This document shows positions 49,103 to 57,866 of a stretch of 64,000 nt of DNA, in pieces (position 1 is the first letter of the stretch; each line of letters begins with the position of its first letter). Under the pieces are notes generated by a model. The model did not search any database. It had not been told where the DNA came from and saw nothing but the letters and a program-made list of their open reading frames with translations. A program made the translations under genes and the position numbers. The stretch is from Oscillospiraceae bacterium (GTDB taxonomy: Bacteria; Bacillota; Clostridia; Oscillospirales; CAG-272), in the NCBI GenBank assembly GCA_015064725.1, contig SVRQ01000002.1, positions 62,001-126,000 of the forward strand, given 5' to 3'.

Positions 49103-50923
49103 ATGCAGATACACGAAATAAAAACAAAGAGCTTCCTTTTTAAGATCGATGCGGAAAACATCAAATATACGGTAGTTTTGAATTCTGGCGCGGTCTGGAC
49201 TGTAACAAAAAGACCGTACGTCCGCTTTGCTTCCGGCAAAGTGGCGGAATTTCCTTCCCCTAAAGAAATAAAAATTACGTCAACGGGCACTTTTGACGGT
49301 GTAAGAGCGTATTACGAGCTGACGGATGAAGAAATATCCATAATGACACATACTTATGTGGACAGAACAACGCAGGATATTGTTTTCGAGCTGCGTGTGG
49401 ACGGGGACAAAAAAGGAGATATCGAGGTAGTTTCCTATCCTGCGCCTTTTGATTTCGGAGCAAAGGAGGGGGAAGGGTACACTGTACTTCCGCGAATGCA
49501 GGGAACTCTTGTGCCGGCGGGAACGGCAATAAACGTTCCGATAGGAGATATCTTCGGAAGAGATGCATATATGCCTTTTTATGGGCAAGTGAGAAATAAT
49601 TCGGGTTATACCGCTATTTTCGCAACACCGTATGATGCCAAATACAAATTCCGCGATGACAGGGTCGTTCCCTTGTTCCGTCCCTCTATGGGAAGGATGT
49701 CATATATAAGAAAGATGATCTTTCGTTTTTGCGAACAGTGCGATTATAACGTTATAGCAAAATGCTACAGAGCCTATGTAAAAGAAAACGGAAGATTGAT
49801 AACGCTTAAAGAAAAAATATGCAAAAACCCCAACGTGGCGTCACTGTTCGGCTGCCCGATAATACATACGAGCATATCCACGCACAGACAGCCTACGTCC
49901 GACAGCTATAACCGTGAACATCCGGAAAAAAACGATTATTTCTTTTCGTTTGCCCAAAGGGAAGAAGAGCTGAAGGCTCTGAAGGCAAAGGGTCTTGACA
50001 AAGCATATACGCATTTTGACGGATGGGGCGTAAGAGGATATGACAATCTTCACCCATCCCCGTTCCCTCCGAGCGAGGAAGCCGGCGGAACGGAAGGTAT
50101 GCGAAAGCTTTGCAATACCGTAAGAGAGATGGGATATATTTTCGGAGTTCACGATCAGTACAGGGATTATTATCTCGATTGCCCCGATTTTTCATATGAT
50201 GAAGCAACTCTTAAGCTTAACGGTTCATATCCGTACAAAACTATGTGGCAGGGCGGCGCACATTCGTATCTTTGCTCCGAAAGGGCCGTGGATTACGTAA
50301 GAAGAAATTATGCGGAGTTTGAACGTCTTGGCATAAAGATAGATTCTGCGTATCTGGACGTGTTTTCGCTGGCTGACTTGGATGAGTGCTATTCTCCCGA
50401 CCACCCAACGACAAGAGAGCAATGCGCCGTAAACAGAATGCGCTGCTTCGATATATTGACGGACAAGGGGATCATCCCTTCCTCCGAAGAAATAATAGAT
50501 TGCGTGCTTCCTTCGCAGGTGCTTTGCCACCACGCTCCGTTCTATACGGCGGACATAGGCAGCAACGCTTCGCAAGCAAGCGGCATACCGATACCTCTTT
50601 TGAATCTCGTTTATCACGATTGCGTTGTTATTCCTTGGATAGGCTTGAAAGGGGAGCGCGGCGGCTCCGGTATCCCCAAAAACGACAGCGCGTATTCTTA
50701 TGCGATACTTAACGCAGATCCTGTATATTGCCCCATAGATGCAACAGAGGAACAAATAAAAGAGATAAAATTTGCCTGCGAATTATCGGAAAGGCTTGCT
50801 CTGTGTGAAATGGTAAAGCACGAATTTATCTCCGATGATCTGAGAAGGCAAAGAACGACCTTTTCCGACGGAACTGTGATAGAGGTAGATCTTGACAAGG
50901 ATGAATACGTTATCAACCCATAA
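49103..50923 (+). CDS. GH-like TIM-barrel protein (DUF5696/GH101-related)
   Basis: 606 residues without signal peptide. The N-terminal 220 residues are beta-rich (super-sandwich-like). Then comes a barrel with KGLDKAYTHFDGWGVRGYDNLHP, GYIFGVHDQYRDYYLD, IKIDSAYLDVFSLADLDEC and IPSSEEIIDC, which place Asp and Glu at strand ends as in glycosidases of the GH101/GH129/DUF5696 kind. These act on alpha-linked N-acetylgalactosamine or related sugars; the present substrate is not known. The ribosome site atcggaggaa precedes ATG 49103. Confidence 0.65.
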   Translation: MQIHEIKTKSFLFKIDAENIKYTVVLNSGAVWTVTKRPYVRFASGKVAEFPSPKEIKITSTGTFDGVRAYYELTDEEISIMTHTYVDRTTQDIVFELRVDGDKKGDIEVVSYPAPFDFGAKEGEGYTVLPRMQGTLVPAGTAINVPIGDIFGRDAYMPFYGQVRNNSGYTAIFATPYDAKYKFRDDRVVPLFRPSMGRMSYIRKMIFRFCEQCDYNVIAKCYRAYVKENGRLITLKEKICKNPNVASLFGCPIIHTSISTHRQPTSDSYNREHPEKNDYFFSFAQREEELKALKAKGLDKAYTHFDGWGVRGYDNLHPSPFPPSEEAGGTEGMRKLCNTVREMGYIFGVHDQYRDYYLDCPDFSYDEATLKLNGSYPYKTMWQGGAHSYLCSERAVDYVRRNYAEFERLGIKIDSAYLDVFSLADLDECYSPDHPTTREQCAVNRMRCFDILTDKGIIPSSEEIIDCVLPSQVLCHHAPFYTADIGSNASQASGIPIPLLNLVYHDCVVIPWIGLKGERGGSGIPKNDSAYSYAILNADPVYCPIDATEEQIKEIKFACELSERLALCEMVKHEFISDDLRRQRTTFSDGTVIEVDLDKDEYVINP

Positions 50924-51042
50924 GGTCTACAAATAAGATCGTTTGTTTGTACTCCGAAAATAATGCTTAAAAAGGTGAGAAAACAAGACACTTTTTCCGA
51001 CTAAACCATAAAATGATATATAGTTTAGGAAAGGTGTCTATT

Positions 51043-51666
51043 ATGAAAAAATATATTTTTTTATCCGCTGTTTTATCTTTTTGCATTTTGCTTTGCTCGT
51101 GCGCGGGCGCGCCCGACGAGGGGCAGACAACCGTACTTTTCGATGCGGCAACGACCGCGCCGATCACGGTGATCACATCAACAACGGTCAAGACAACTGC
51201 CGCCGTAACTACCGGGACGGCGGACTTTACCACTACTACAGCGCAAATATGCTATTTTGAAGACCCTGCAAACAGGAAAGCCAAGAACGCCTATGTCAAC
51301 GTGCTTCTTGACGGCGAGAGAATAGAGCCGTGGAACTCTCTTTTGTATTCACGCTATGACGGCATCGTTGCGGACGGATATATAATGTTTATGGATCCGC
51401 CGTATAACGAATTTCCCGAATATGAGCTAAAAAAAGATTTGAAAATAACCATAGACGGGGTGGATAAACCGTCTGTTACAGTACGGGATGCCGTAACGCA
51501 CGGCATAATCGGTACTGTCGATACGGAAAACGCCGCTGAAAATATAAAAGCTCAATTCGGCGCTGGCAGATATATCATCGTTTTCGATGCTAAAAATTTC
51601 GGCACGGGAATATATGCAGAGGATTGCATCGTATATTCACACTATTTCTTTGTAACGGTTAGCTGA
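51043..51666 (+). CDS. Lipoprotein with Thr-rich linker, unknown function
   Basis: 207 residues from ATG 51043 (aggaaaggtg upstream). Signal peptide with lipobox LLCSC, then a Thr/Ala/Val linker (residues 24-66) and a beta-rich domain of about 135 residues (NAYVNVLLDGERIEPWNSLLYSRYDG.., ITIDGVDKPSVTV.., GRYIIVF). It resembles other small clostridial surface lipoproteins but no family is named. It is convergent with the DUF4830 gene, 2 bp away. Confidence 0.75.
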   Translation: MKKYIFLSAVLSFCILLCSCAGAPDEGQTTVLFDAATTAPITVITSTTVKTTAAVTTGTADFTTTTAQICYFEDPANRKAKNAYVNVLLDGERIEPWNSLLYSRYDGIVADGYIMFMDPPYNEFPEYELKKDLKITIDGVDKPSVTVRDAVTHGIIGTVDTENAAENIKAQFGAGRYIIVFDAKNFGTGIYAEDCIVYSHYFFVTVS

Positions 51667-51668
51667 AT

Positions 51669-52148
51669 TTATATAACTTCCGCTTCCTTTTCAAAACCGT
51701 GGATAAATCCTGCGGAATCTGCGGAGCAGACGTCTCCGCCGACTATCTTGTTGCGGTAAACGAGCAAGTTGACGTACACAACGCCCTCATAATCCTCGTA
51801 ATTTGTCACCTCATATGTATAGCGCACAACATCCTTGCCCTTGTATTTTGCAAGGTTGAGCCCTTGCTCCTTTTGAATATCGTTATAGCCAACGTAAACG
51901 CTGTCAAATTCCGAGGGGATAGTCACTTCTATCTCTTCTATGGGCGTTTGGTTTACGTTCCAACCGAACTGAGCGATAAAATCTATCCTGTCGCTGTTGG
52001 AATATACGTTTTGGTAATTCACGCTGTTTTTTGCGTTTGCACTTTCATATTTCGGCACGAAAATGACGAGCGCGGCAACTATAAGCACGGAGCATAGCGT
52101 GATGGCTGTAAATTTTATTGTGTTTGAGCGTAAAGTGGTTATAAACAT
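51669..52148 (-). CDS. DUF4830 membrane-anchored protein
   Basis: 159 residues from ATG 52148, which has cggagg 6 nt upstream; a longer in-frame start at 52175 lacks a site. One N-terminal membrane helix, then the DUF4830 core: FIAQFGWNVNQTPIEEIEVTIPSEFDSVY, YNDIQKEQGLNLAKYKGKDVVRYTYEVTNYE and VYRNKIVGGDVCSADSAGFIHGF. Function unknown. The ribosome site is partly inside a hairpin (52158-52190). Confidence 0.85.
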   Translation of the reverse strand: MFITTLRSNTIKFTAITLCSVLIVAALVIFVPKYESANAKNSVNYQNVYSNSDRIDFIAQFGWNVNQTPIEEIEVTIPSEFDSVYVGYNDIQKEQGLNLAKYKGKDVVRYTYEVTNYEDYEGVVYVNLLVYRNKIVGGDVCSADSAGFIHGFEKEAEVI

Positions 52149-52157
52149 AAAAAACCT

Positions 52158-52190
52158 CCGAAATAAAATTCTCATTTGAATTTTATTCGG
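52158..52190 (-). promoter_or_regulatory. Hairpin overlapping the DUF4830 ribosome site
   Basis: On the minus strand ccgaataaaattc pairs with gaattttatttcgg (one bulge) around aaatga. The last bases, cgg, belong to the ribosome site cggagg. It may also act as a weak terminator for the DUF1836 gene upstream, since it lies 27 bp past that stop. Confidence 0.5.
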
Positions 52191-52216
52191 GGGTCTTTGC
52201 TTTTATTACAGCAGAA

Positions 52217-52816
52217 TTATTCTTTTTCCGGCTTTTCTTCTTTTTTCTTTTCGGCTTTCTCTTTCTCCTTCTCCTTCTCATCCGTTTCTTTTTTGCCGAA
52301 AGCGGAGTAGGCGAAGTTTGCAATTATCTTTTCCGTGCCGGAGCGTACCGCGTTTTCTATCGTTATGGCGCAGAGCATCTCCTCCGTTTTTTCTTCTTTT
52401 TCAAAAGCTTCGGAAATATCGTGCGAAAGGGAAGAAAGGCGCGTTTCAAACATTGCGGAAAAATCGTCCAGCATCCTTTCTATGCCGAAAAGCTTTTCGC
52501 TTCGCTCCATAATATCAGCAATGGCAGAGATCTCCATAACGGGCTTGAGAATACATATGACGAGCAGCTTGGCAAGATGCTCGCGGCTGTACTTTTTCTT
52601 AACGGGAGGGGGGAGTATGCGGTTTTTAACATAGTTGTTTATCATAGACGGTGTTAGAACGGGGTCATCCGATACCGCCATAACGCTCAGATATTTATCG
52701 GTCACGGAAATTACCTGGTCCATATACAGATCTATTTCGGGCAGGTCCTTCCAACGGGGCATATGAAAGTTGTTGAATGTATTTATTTTATCCAAAAATA
52801 TTTTTTCGTTTTCCAT
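52217..52816 (-). CDS. DUF1836 family protein
   Basis: 199 residues. FHMPRWKDLPEIDLYMDQVISVTDKYL and LTPSMINNYVKNRILPPPVKKKYSREHLAKLLVICILKPVMEI are the DUF1836 pattern, which resembles a MerR-like DNA-binding start. The C-terminus is a Lys/Glu tail. Function unknown; probably cytoplasmic regulator. ATG 52816 follows aaggagctg. Confidence 0.88.
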   Translation of the reverse strand: MENEKIFLDKINTFNNFHMPRWKDLPEIDLYMDQVISVTDKYLSVMAVSDDPVLTPSMINNYVKNRILPPPVKKKYSREHLAKLLVICILKPVMEISAIADIMERSEKLFGIERMLDDFSAMFETRLSSLSHDISEAFEKEEKTEEMLCAITIENAVRSGTEKIIANFAYSAFGKKETDEKEKEKEKAEKKKEEKPEKE

Positions 52817-52969
52817 AAAGACAGCTCCTTGAATTTGAGATAAGACCGTTCTGATCTATTTTAACATATATTTTTTATGAAATCAATAATAAAGTGATAT
52901 TTTTGGGCAGAAAATATCACTTGACATAATTGCAAAAAACTTGTATAATAGTTTTGAAAACGAGATGCG

Positions 52970-53476
52970 CTATTGCGCGAATGAAATTATATTCGCTTCT
53001 GTTCCGCGGCAGATTATTTTAAGCGGACAGCGGGAGCCTGCGTCTATATACATAACGGTATCCTCGTTTTCATTCCGGCAGACGTAAACGGCAACTCCGC
53101 CGAGAGCTTCCTTGTTTATCTTCCAAGTGCCGGATACGGGTATCCTGAAAAGAGAGGAAAGCTTTGAGATGCTCAGAAGATCTTCCCCTGCATCGATCGG
53201 CACGGTGAGAGTACCTGCTTTTACGGAAATTTTGCCGTCATTTACGATGAAGACGAAGTTTGCAAGGTTCTTTGGCTCGTTGAACGAAAAATAAACGGCG
53301 CTGCCTTGCTTGCTTACCTCGGCTTTGTATTTTACACCGTCCAGCGTGATGTACGCGGCGGCTTTGAAATCCTTGTTTTGATAATCCGTGAGCTTTTCCA
53401 TATTCGTTCCCGCAGAGCATGAGGAAAGCCCGAAAAATCCAAATAATATCATTATAAGGCACAGCATACGCTTCAA
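52970..53476 (-). CDS. Small lipoprotein of unknown function
   Basis: 168 residues. The start is best placed at TTG 53476, 8 nt after ggagg (53485-53489); the in-frame GTG at 53485 touches that site. Signal peptide MKRMLCLIMILFGFFGLSSC with lipobox LSSC. The rest is a single beta-rich domain (YITLDGVKYKAEVSKQGSAVYFSFN.., FVFIVNDGKISVKAG.., RCPLKIICRG) that recalls LppX/LolA-like lipoproteins. No close named family. Confidence 0.75.
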   Translation of the reverse strand: MKRMLCLIMILFGFFGLSSCSAGTNMEKLTDYQNKDFKAAAYITLDGVKYKAEVSKQGSAVYFSFNEPKNLANFVFIVNDGKISVKAGTLTVPIDAGEDLLSISKLSSLFRIPVSGTWKINKEALGGVAVYVCRNENEDTVMYIDAGSRCPLKIICRGTEANIISFAQ

Positions 53477-53654
53477 ATTTGCCACCTCCGAAAAAATGAT
53501 ATTTAATTATATTACGTGAAAATACGTTTTATGAATTGTTAAGCTTTTATGAAGCTTGTTGTAAAATTTGCATATCTATGATAAAATATATAAAAACGGA
53601 ATGAATAGCTAAAGAATATATTGGTAAACATAAAATAAAAAAGGAGATGATATT

Positions 53655-54578
53655 TTGACACTTGTTGTTATGGCGGCAGGTATGGGCAGCCGCTTTGGCG
53701 GCTTGAAGCAGCTCACCCCCCTTACGGATGATAATGAATTTATTATCGATTTTACGGTTTACGATGCTATCCGCGCGGGATTTGATAAGATCGTATTCAT
53801 TATAAAGGAAGAAAATCTGGAGCTTTTTGAAGAGACCATCGGTGCGCGTGTCAGAAGAAGCGGCATTGACGTTGGCTACGCTTTTCAAAAGCAGGAGCTG
53901 GGCGCAGGTTACGCCGTTCCCGCAGAGCGCAAGAAGCCTTGGGGTACGACGCACGCCATCCTTTCTCTCGGAAAAATGAACGAAAACTTCGGCGTGCTCA
54001 ATGCGGACGATTTTTACGGTTACGATACGCTTAAAAAGCTGCACGATTTTTTGGAAACTGCGCGCGACACGGACAAGGCCCATTACTGTATGATAGGCTA
54101 CAAGATAGAAAATACACTCAGCGACCACGGCACGGTATGCCGCGGTATCTGCCGCGTAAGCGAAGACGGTATGCTCGATTTTATAGAGGAAAACAAGCGT
54201 GTTGAGCGTCTTCCCTCCGGAAAGATGATAAACACCTACCCGGACGGAAGCGTGGCGCTCATACCCGAAAGCTGCACTGCATCGATGAACTGCTTCGGTT
54301 TTACTCCGTCCGTTCTTGAATATATGAGGCCTTTGTTTGAAGAATTTCTGGAGCATAATAAGGATGACCTTTCCTCCTGCGAGCTGCTTGTTCCGACAAC
54401 GGTGAAAATGCTTATAGACAGCGGTAAATGCGACGTTCGCGTGATCCCAACGGAATCTGTTTGGAAGGGCGTGACCTATATAGAGGACAGCGAGCCTTTC
54501 CGCGAGTTTATCCGCGAGCAGAAAGCCATAGGTAACTATCCCAAGGACCTTTGGGAAAAGGAAGAGGTTTGTGTATAA
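53655..54578 (+). CDS. Sugar-phosphate nucleotidyltransferase-like protein
   Basis: 307 residues. TTG start at 53655 with aaggagatg upstream. N-terminal nucleotide-binding motif LVVMAAGMGSRFGGLKQLTPL (Gly-rich loop and Lys), NADDFYG with metal-binding Asp pair, and a late ESVWKGVTYIED stretch. It should activate a sugar-1-phosphate or choline-like substrate with NTP. The full-length family is clear but the substrate is not, since no sugar-pathway genes are near. A terminator follows. Confidence 0.85.
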   Translation: MTLVVMAAGMGSRFGGLKQLTPLTDDNEFIIDFTVYDAIRAGFDKIVFIIKEENLELFEETIGARVRRSGIDVGYAFQKQELGAGYAVPAERKKPWGTTHAILSLGKMNENFGVLNADDFYGYDTLKKLHDFLETARDTDKAHYCMIGYKIENTLSDHGTVCRGICRVSEDGMLDFIEENKRVERLPSGKMINTYPDGSVALIPESCTASMNCFGFTPSVLEYMRPLFEEFLEHNKDDLSSCELLVPTTVKMLIDSGKCDVRVIPTESVWKGVTYIEDSEPFREFIREQKAIGNYPKDLWEKEEVCV

Positions 54579-54583
54579 ACAAT

Positions 54584-54615
54584 AAAAAACTCCCGATTTT
54601 TTGTGGGAGTTTTTG
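54584..54615 (+). terminator. Terminator after the nucleotidyltransferase gene
   Basis: aaaaaactccc pairs with gggagttttt around a 10-nt loop. Confidence 0.85.
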
Positions 54616-54675
54616 CTTGATGATGGACCGGAATTGTGCTAAAATTAAATAAAAAAGATAATGGAGAATATCATT

Positions 54676-55764
54676 ATGAAAAAGATTTTGGCAATATTTT
54701 TAGCACTTGCCTGCATATTTGCGGCGTGCTCCTGCGCTCTTATGCCGAGCAACGAGCCAGATGCCTACATAACGACTTCTTTTACCGTTGCAAACGATGA
54801 CGGTACAAAGGTGCTCAAGGAATTTGACGAGGTTGGCGCGGAAAAGAGAACTACGTATGCCGCAAACGGCAAAGTGGCTTCTGTTGAAGAATTCGATAAG
54901 GACGGCAAGCTTACAAAGCGTGTTAAATATGATACGGACGGAGCTTTCGTTTCTTGCGAGGTTCGCGAATACGGCCCGGACGGCAAGGTCTGCAAGGTAA
55001 ACGATTATAACGAAGCGGAAAAGCTCATTGCCGTGCGCGAATATAACGGCGAGCTCAAGCTTATCAAGCATACGAAATATTATGACAACGGCGAAATACG
55101 CATCATTCAGGAATATGACAACGCCGGCGCGGCCGTTGTGAAAACAACGTATTACACGGAGGACGGACTTGGCTATTCCGTTGTTACGGCAGATAAAACA
55201 ACGTATTTCGGAAAGCATACTCACAAGGATGAAAACGGCGTTGTAACGGCTGTTTCCGAATACAGAGATAACGGAAATTATTTGAAGATAACTTATTATA
55301 ACGCGGACGGCACCGTGAAGAGCGTTTCCGATTATACGGAAAACGGCATACACCAAAAGGATACTTTTTATAAAGAAAACGGCGTTATCTCTTCCTATGC
55401 GGAATATGATGATAACGGAGACGTGATCAAACGTGTAAAGTATAATGACGACGGTTCCGTTTCCGAATATGACAAGGACGGCAATTGCAGACTTCACACA
55501 ACGTATTCCGGCAAAAAGCCTGTTCTCGGCGTTGAATATGACGAGAACGGCAAGCGCACAAAGATTATAAATTACGATTCCGACGGAAAGCTCTACCAGG
55601 AGACCTCTTATAACGCCAACGATCAGATAACGGTTGTTAAGATGTACAATACCAAGGGAAAGATAACCTCTTGGTCCGAGCGCGTTTACGATGAAAACGG
55701 AAATCATATAAAGGATATCATCTACAAGCCCGACGGCACGGTAGAATACGAACTTATAGTTTAA
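54676..55764 (+). CDS. Lipoprotein with YwqK/MORN-like repeats
   Basis: 362 residues from ATG 54676 (ggag at 54663; the ATG at 54661 overlaps the site). Lipobox FAACSC region. The body is a series of about 12-14 repeats of roughly 23 residues, each of the form Y-x-x-x-G-x-[VI]-x-x-x-x-x-Y-D-x-x-G, for example EYDDNGDVIKRVKYNDDG and EYDENGKRTKIINYDSDG. Such repeats (MORN_2/YwqK type) form extended beta sheets on the surface. Ligand unknown. 35 bp later begins a large palindromic repeat block. Confidence 0.82.
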   Translation: MKKILAIFLALACIFAACSCALMPSNEPDAYITTSFTVANDDGTKVLKEFDEVGAEKRTTYAANGKVASVEEFDKDGKLTKRVKYDTDGAFVSCEVREYGPDGKVCKVNDYNEAEKLIAVREYNGELKLIKHTKYYDNGEIRIIQEYDNAGAAVVKTTYYTEDGLGYSVVTADKTTYFGKHTHKDENGVVTAVSEYRDNGNYLKITYYNADGTVKSVSDYTENGIHQKDTFYKENGVISSYAEYDDNGDVIKRVKYNDDGSVSEYDKDGNCRLHTTYSGKKPVLGVEYDENGKRTKIINYDSDGKLYQETSYNANDQITVVKMYNTKGKITSWSERVYDENGNHIKDIIYKPDGTVEYELIV

Positions 55765-55789
55765 TAAGCGCAAAAAGTGCTTCCCCTTT

Positions 55790-55994
55790 GGCGTGATACT
55801 CTTAACGGAGTATCACGCCAGTTCTATTCGCCTCCCGGCGAGTGATATTGCTACGCAGTGATATTCGGCTTACGCCGAGTGTTATTCGCTTCGCGAGTTT
55901 ATGGGCGAATAGAATATCACTGTGAGGCGTAGCCGAACAATATCACTGCTCGCAAGGGCAATATCACTCTTTGCGAAAGCAAAGAATATCACTC
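55790..55994. repeat. Large palindromic repeat block (agtgatatt/aatatcact)
   Basis: A 12-bp hairpin (55790-55801 with 55808-55819) is followed by direct agtgatatt units (55841, 55857) and four inverted aatatcact units (55913, 55939, 55960, 55985). ttctattcgcc (55822-55832) pairs with ggcgaatagaa (55904-55914). Each unit is separated by a small G/C palindrome such as cgcctcccggcg and ttcgcttcgcgag. No coding potential; a mobile or structured repeat seems likely. Confidence 0.7.
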
Positions 55995-56163
55995 ATAGAC
56001 AGCAGAAAAAGAGAGAGTCTTACGGAATTTTGCTTCCGAAACACTCTCTCTTCTGTTTTTATTGCAAGTTTCGCATTTGTTTTACAAATGCATCGGGCTG
56101 CGCCCATACCCCTATCTTATTTCTCCGATAAGGACATCACACATTAAGAGGAATCACTTTTGT

Positions 56164-57816
56164 TTATGTATTTGCGTTTGCGGGAGGGAAAGCTTTGTAT
56201 CCTTCGGGCGGTGTAACGGTTGCGTTATCGCCGATGGCGGTAAATTCAAAGCTGTCATAGATGAGAAGGCTTACGGCTATTTCCTGACCTTCGGAAACCA
56301 TAGTACCGTCAAGATAATAGGAAACTTCATAATAATCGATATATCCGTCTTCCGTAACGTAGGCGTAAAGCTCCGGCTCGGAAATTACCATATTTTCAAT
56401 ATCAAGACCGAGGAGCTCTATATACGCATCTATCTGCGCGCTGAAGTTGAGGCGGAAATACGTTTCGTCAAGCACGAAATGAAGCTCTGTCATATTTTCC
56501 TCGGTCGGGTCGGGCTGTATCTCGACCTGTGTTGTGCCGGCCTCGGAAACGATAACGAGGGATTCTTTAAGCATATTCTTTATAAGCTCGTTCGGATCGT
56601 CTTCCATTTGCGACTGAGGTATCTTTCCTGTTTCCGTACCCGACGTCATATAATAATATCCGTTTTCATAATAAATATCGGAATACAAAAGGTTATTGAA
56701 GGCTTGGAATTGAAGCGTTTCACGAAATACGATATTGCCCGTATTTTCACCCTTTACGGACATATCCGATCTGTAAAGTATTTCCGTGCTAAGACCCACA
56801 AATTCCATATTGATGGAGCCGAACTCCGTTACGTTATAATCCGTAAGCGCAAGAGTTTTGGCAATGGCCGCGGACAGCGTTTCAAACGCGATACCCTCCT
56901 CGGAGTAGAGAGGGAAGCTTTCGTACCCTTCGGGTATATCGAGAGTTACCTCTTTATCACGGAAGAAGCTTACGCTGTAAACGTAGGATATTTTCGTAAC
57001 GGAGGAAACACCGTCTGTGGGTGTCATATAGGAGAACGTGATGGAGGGGGTATAGGAGCTAAGGTAACCGTCGCGGTCGATGGCGATATCCACCTTTGCA
57101 GAGGTTATGATGCGCTGCGTTTGTATGGAGAAGATTTCAGACATTGCCGCAATGCTTTCCTCCATAGAGGAAAGTATATCGTTAAAAATAGAGTAAGAAT
57201 CGTCTTTTTTAAGGTCAACTGTGATGTATATGTGTTTTTCGTCTTCCGTTATTTCGGAAATGGATTTTTCGGGGATGCTCTTTATTCTTTCGGAAATTTC
57301 GGAAAGTACGTTGAATTCCTCGTCTGTTTCTTCGCTACTTTCATATTTTGCGTTAATGCCTGCCTCGGAAAGGTAATAAAAGCCGTCCTTGGCATAAAGC
57401 TTTGAGTTTAACGTCATAGTTTCTCCGTTAATTCCGATGGATTCCTTTGTGTTAACGGAATATTCCGATTTTGAAAGCACGTTGAAATCCGCTTCAAAAA
57501 CGCCGCTGTAATTGAGGTCGCTTTTATTGCTTGTAACGGTAATTTCCTCGAATATTTCCGCGCAGTAGGTTTTTTGGTTCACGGATTTATTTTTCGCGTT
57601 TGTGATAAGGAAAGCCGCACCGCCTTTTGTGGAAGGCTTCTGCATACCGGGGTATGTTGTAACTGCCGTTGTGGCTTCGGTTGTTGCCGTGGTGGCTTCC
57701 GTTGTGGTCTGTGTGGTCTGCGTTGTTTGTGTGGTTTCGCCGGGCTTTCCGCCGAAGCACGCGGTAAGACATATTATAATTGAAAGTGTCAAAAATACAG
57801 AGATTATCTTTTTCAT
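56164..57816 (-). CDS. Large lipoprotein with Thr-rich linker and duplicated domain
   Basis: 550 residues. Signal peptide with lipobox CLTAC, a linker of Thr-Gln/Thr-Ala repeats (28-55), then two related halves, each beginning with a FYYLSEAG/GYYYMTSG strand and ending in an IPEGYESFP/PPEGYKAFP motif (near 305 and 540). The fold is probably LolA/LppX-like. Surface lipoprotein of unknown role. ATG 57816 is preceded by aaaggaataa. Confidence 0.75.
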   Translation of the reverse strand: MKKIISVFLTLSIIICLTACFGGKPGETTQTTQTTQTTTEATTATTEATTAVTTYPGMQKPSTKGGAAFLITNAKNKSVNQKTYCAEIFEEITVTSNKSDLNYSGVFEADFNVLSKSEYSVNTKESIGINGETMTLNSKLYAKDGFYYLSEAGINAKYESSEETDEEFNVLSEISERIKSIPEKSISEITEDEKHIYITVDLKKDDSYSIFNDILSSMEESIAAMSEIFSIQTQRIITSAKVDIAIDRDGYLSSYTPSITFSYMTPTDGVSSVTKISYVYSVSFFRDKEVTLDIPEGYESFPLYSEEGIAFETLSAAIAKTLALTDYNVTEFGSINMEFVGLSTEILYRSDMSVKGENTGNIVFRETLQFQAFNNLLYSDIYYENGYYYMTSGTETGKIPQSQMEDDPNELIKNMLKESLVIVSEAGTTQVEIQPDPTEENMTELHFVLDETYFRLNFSAQIDAYIELLGLDIENMVISEPELYAYVTEDGYIDYYEVSYYLDGTMVSEGQEIAVSLLIYDSFEFTAIGDNATVTPPEGYKAFPPANANT

Positions 57817-57835
57817 AATGTTATTCCTTTACAAA

Positions 57836-57864
57836 TAGAGGTGAGAATTTTTCTCACCTCTAAA
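57836..57864 (-). terminator. Terminator of the NfeD-SPFH unit
   Basis: On the minus strand agaggtgagaa pairs with ttctcacctct, 3 bp past the SPFH stop. Confidence 0.88.
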
Positions 57865-57866
57865 AA

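Noticed and set aside
55790..55994. CRISPR array
   Set aside because: Repeats are 9 bp, present in both orientations with irregular spacing, and no cas gene is near.
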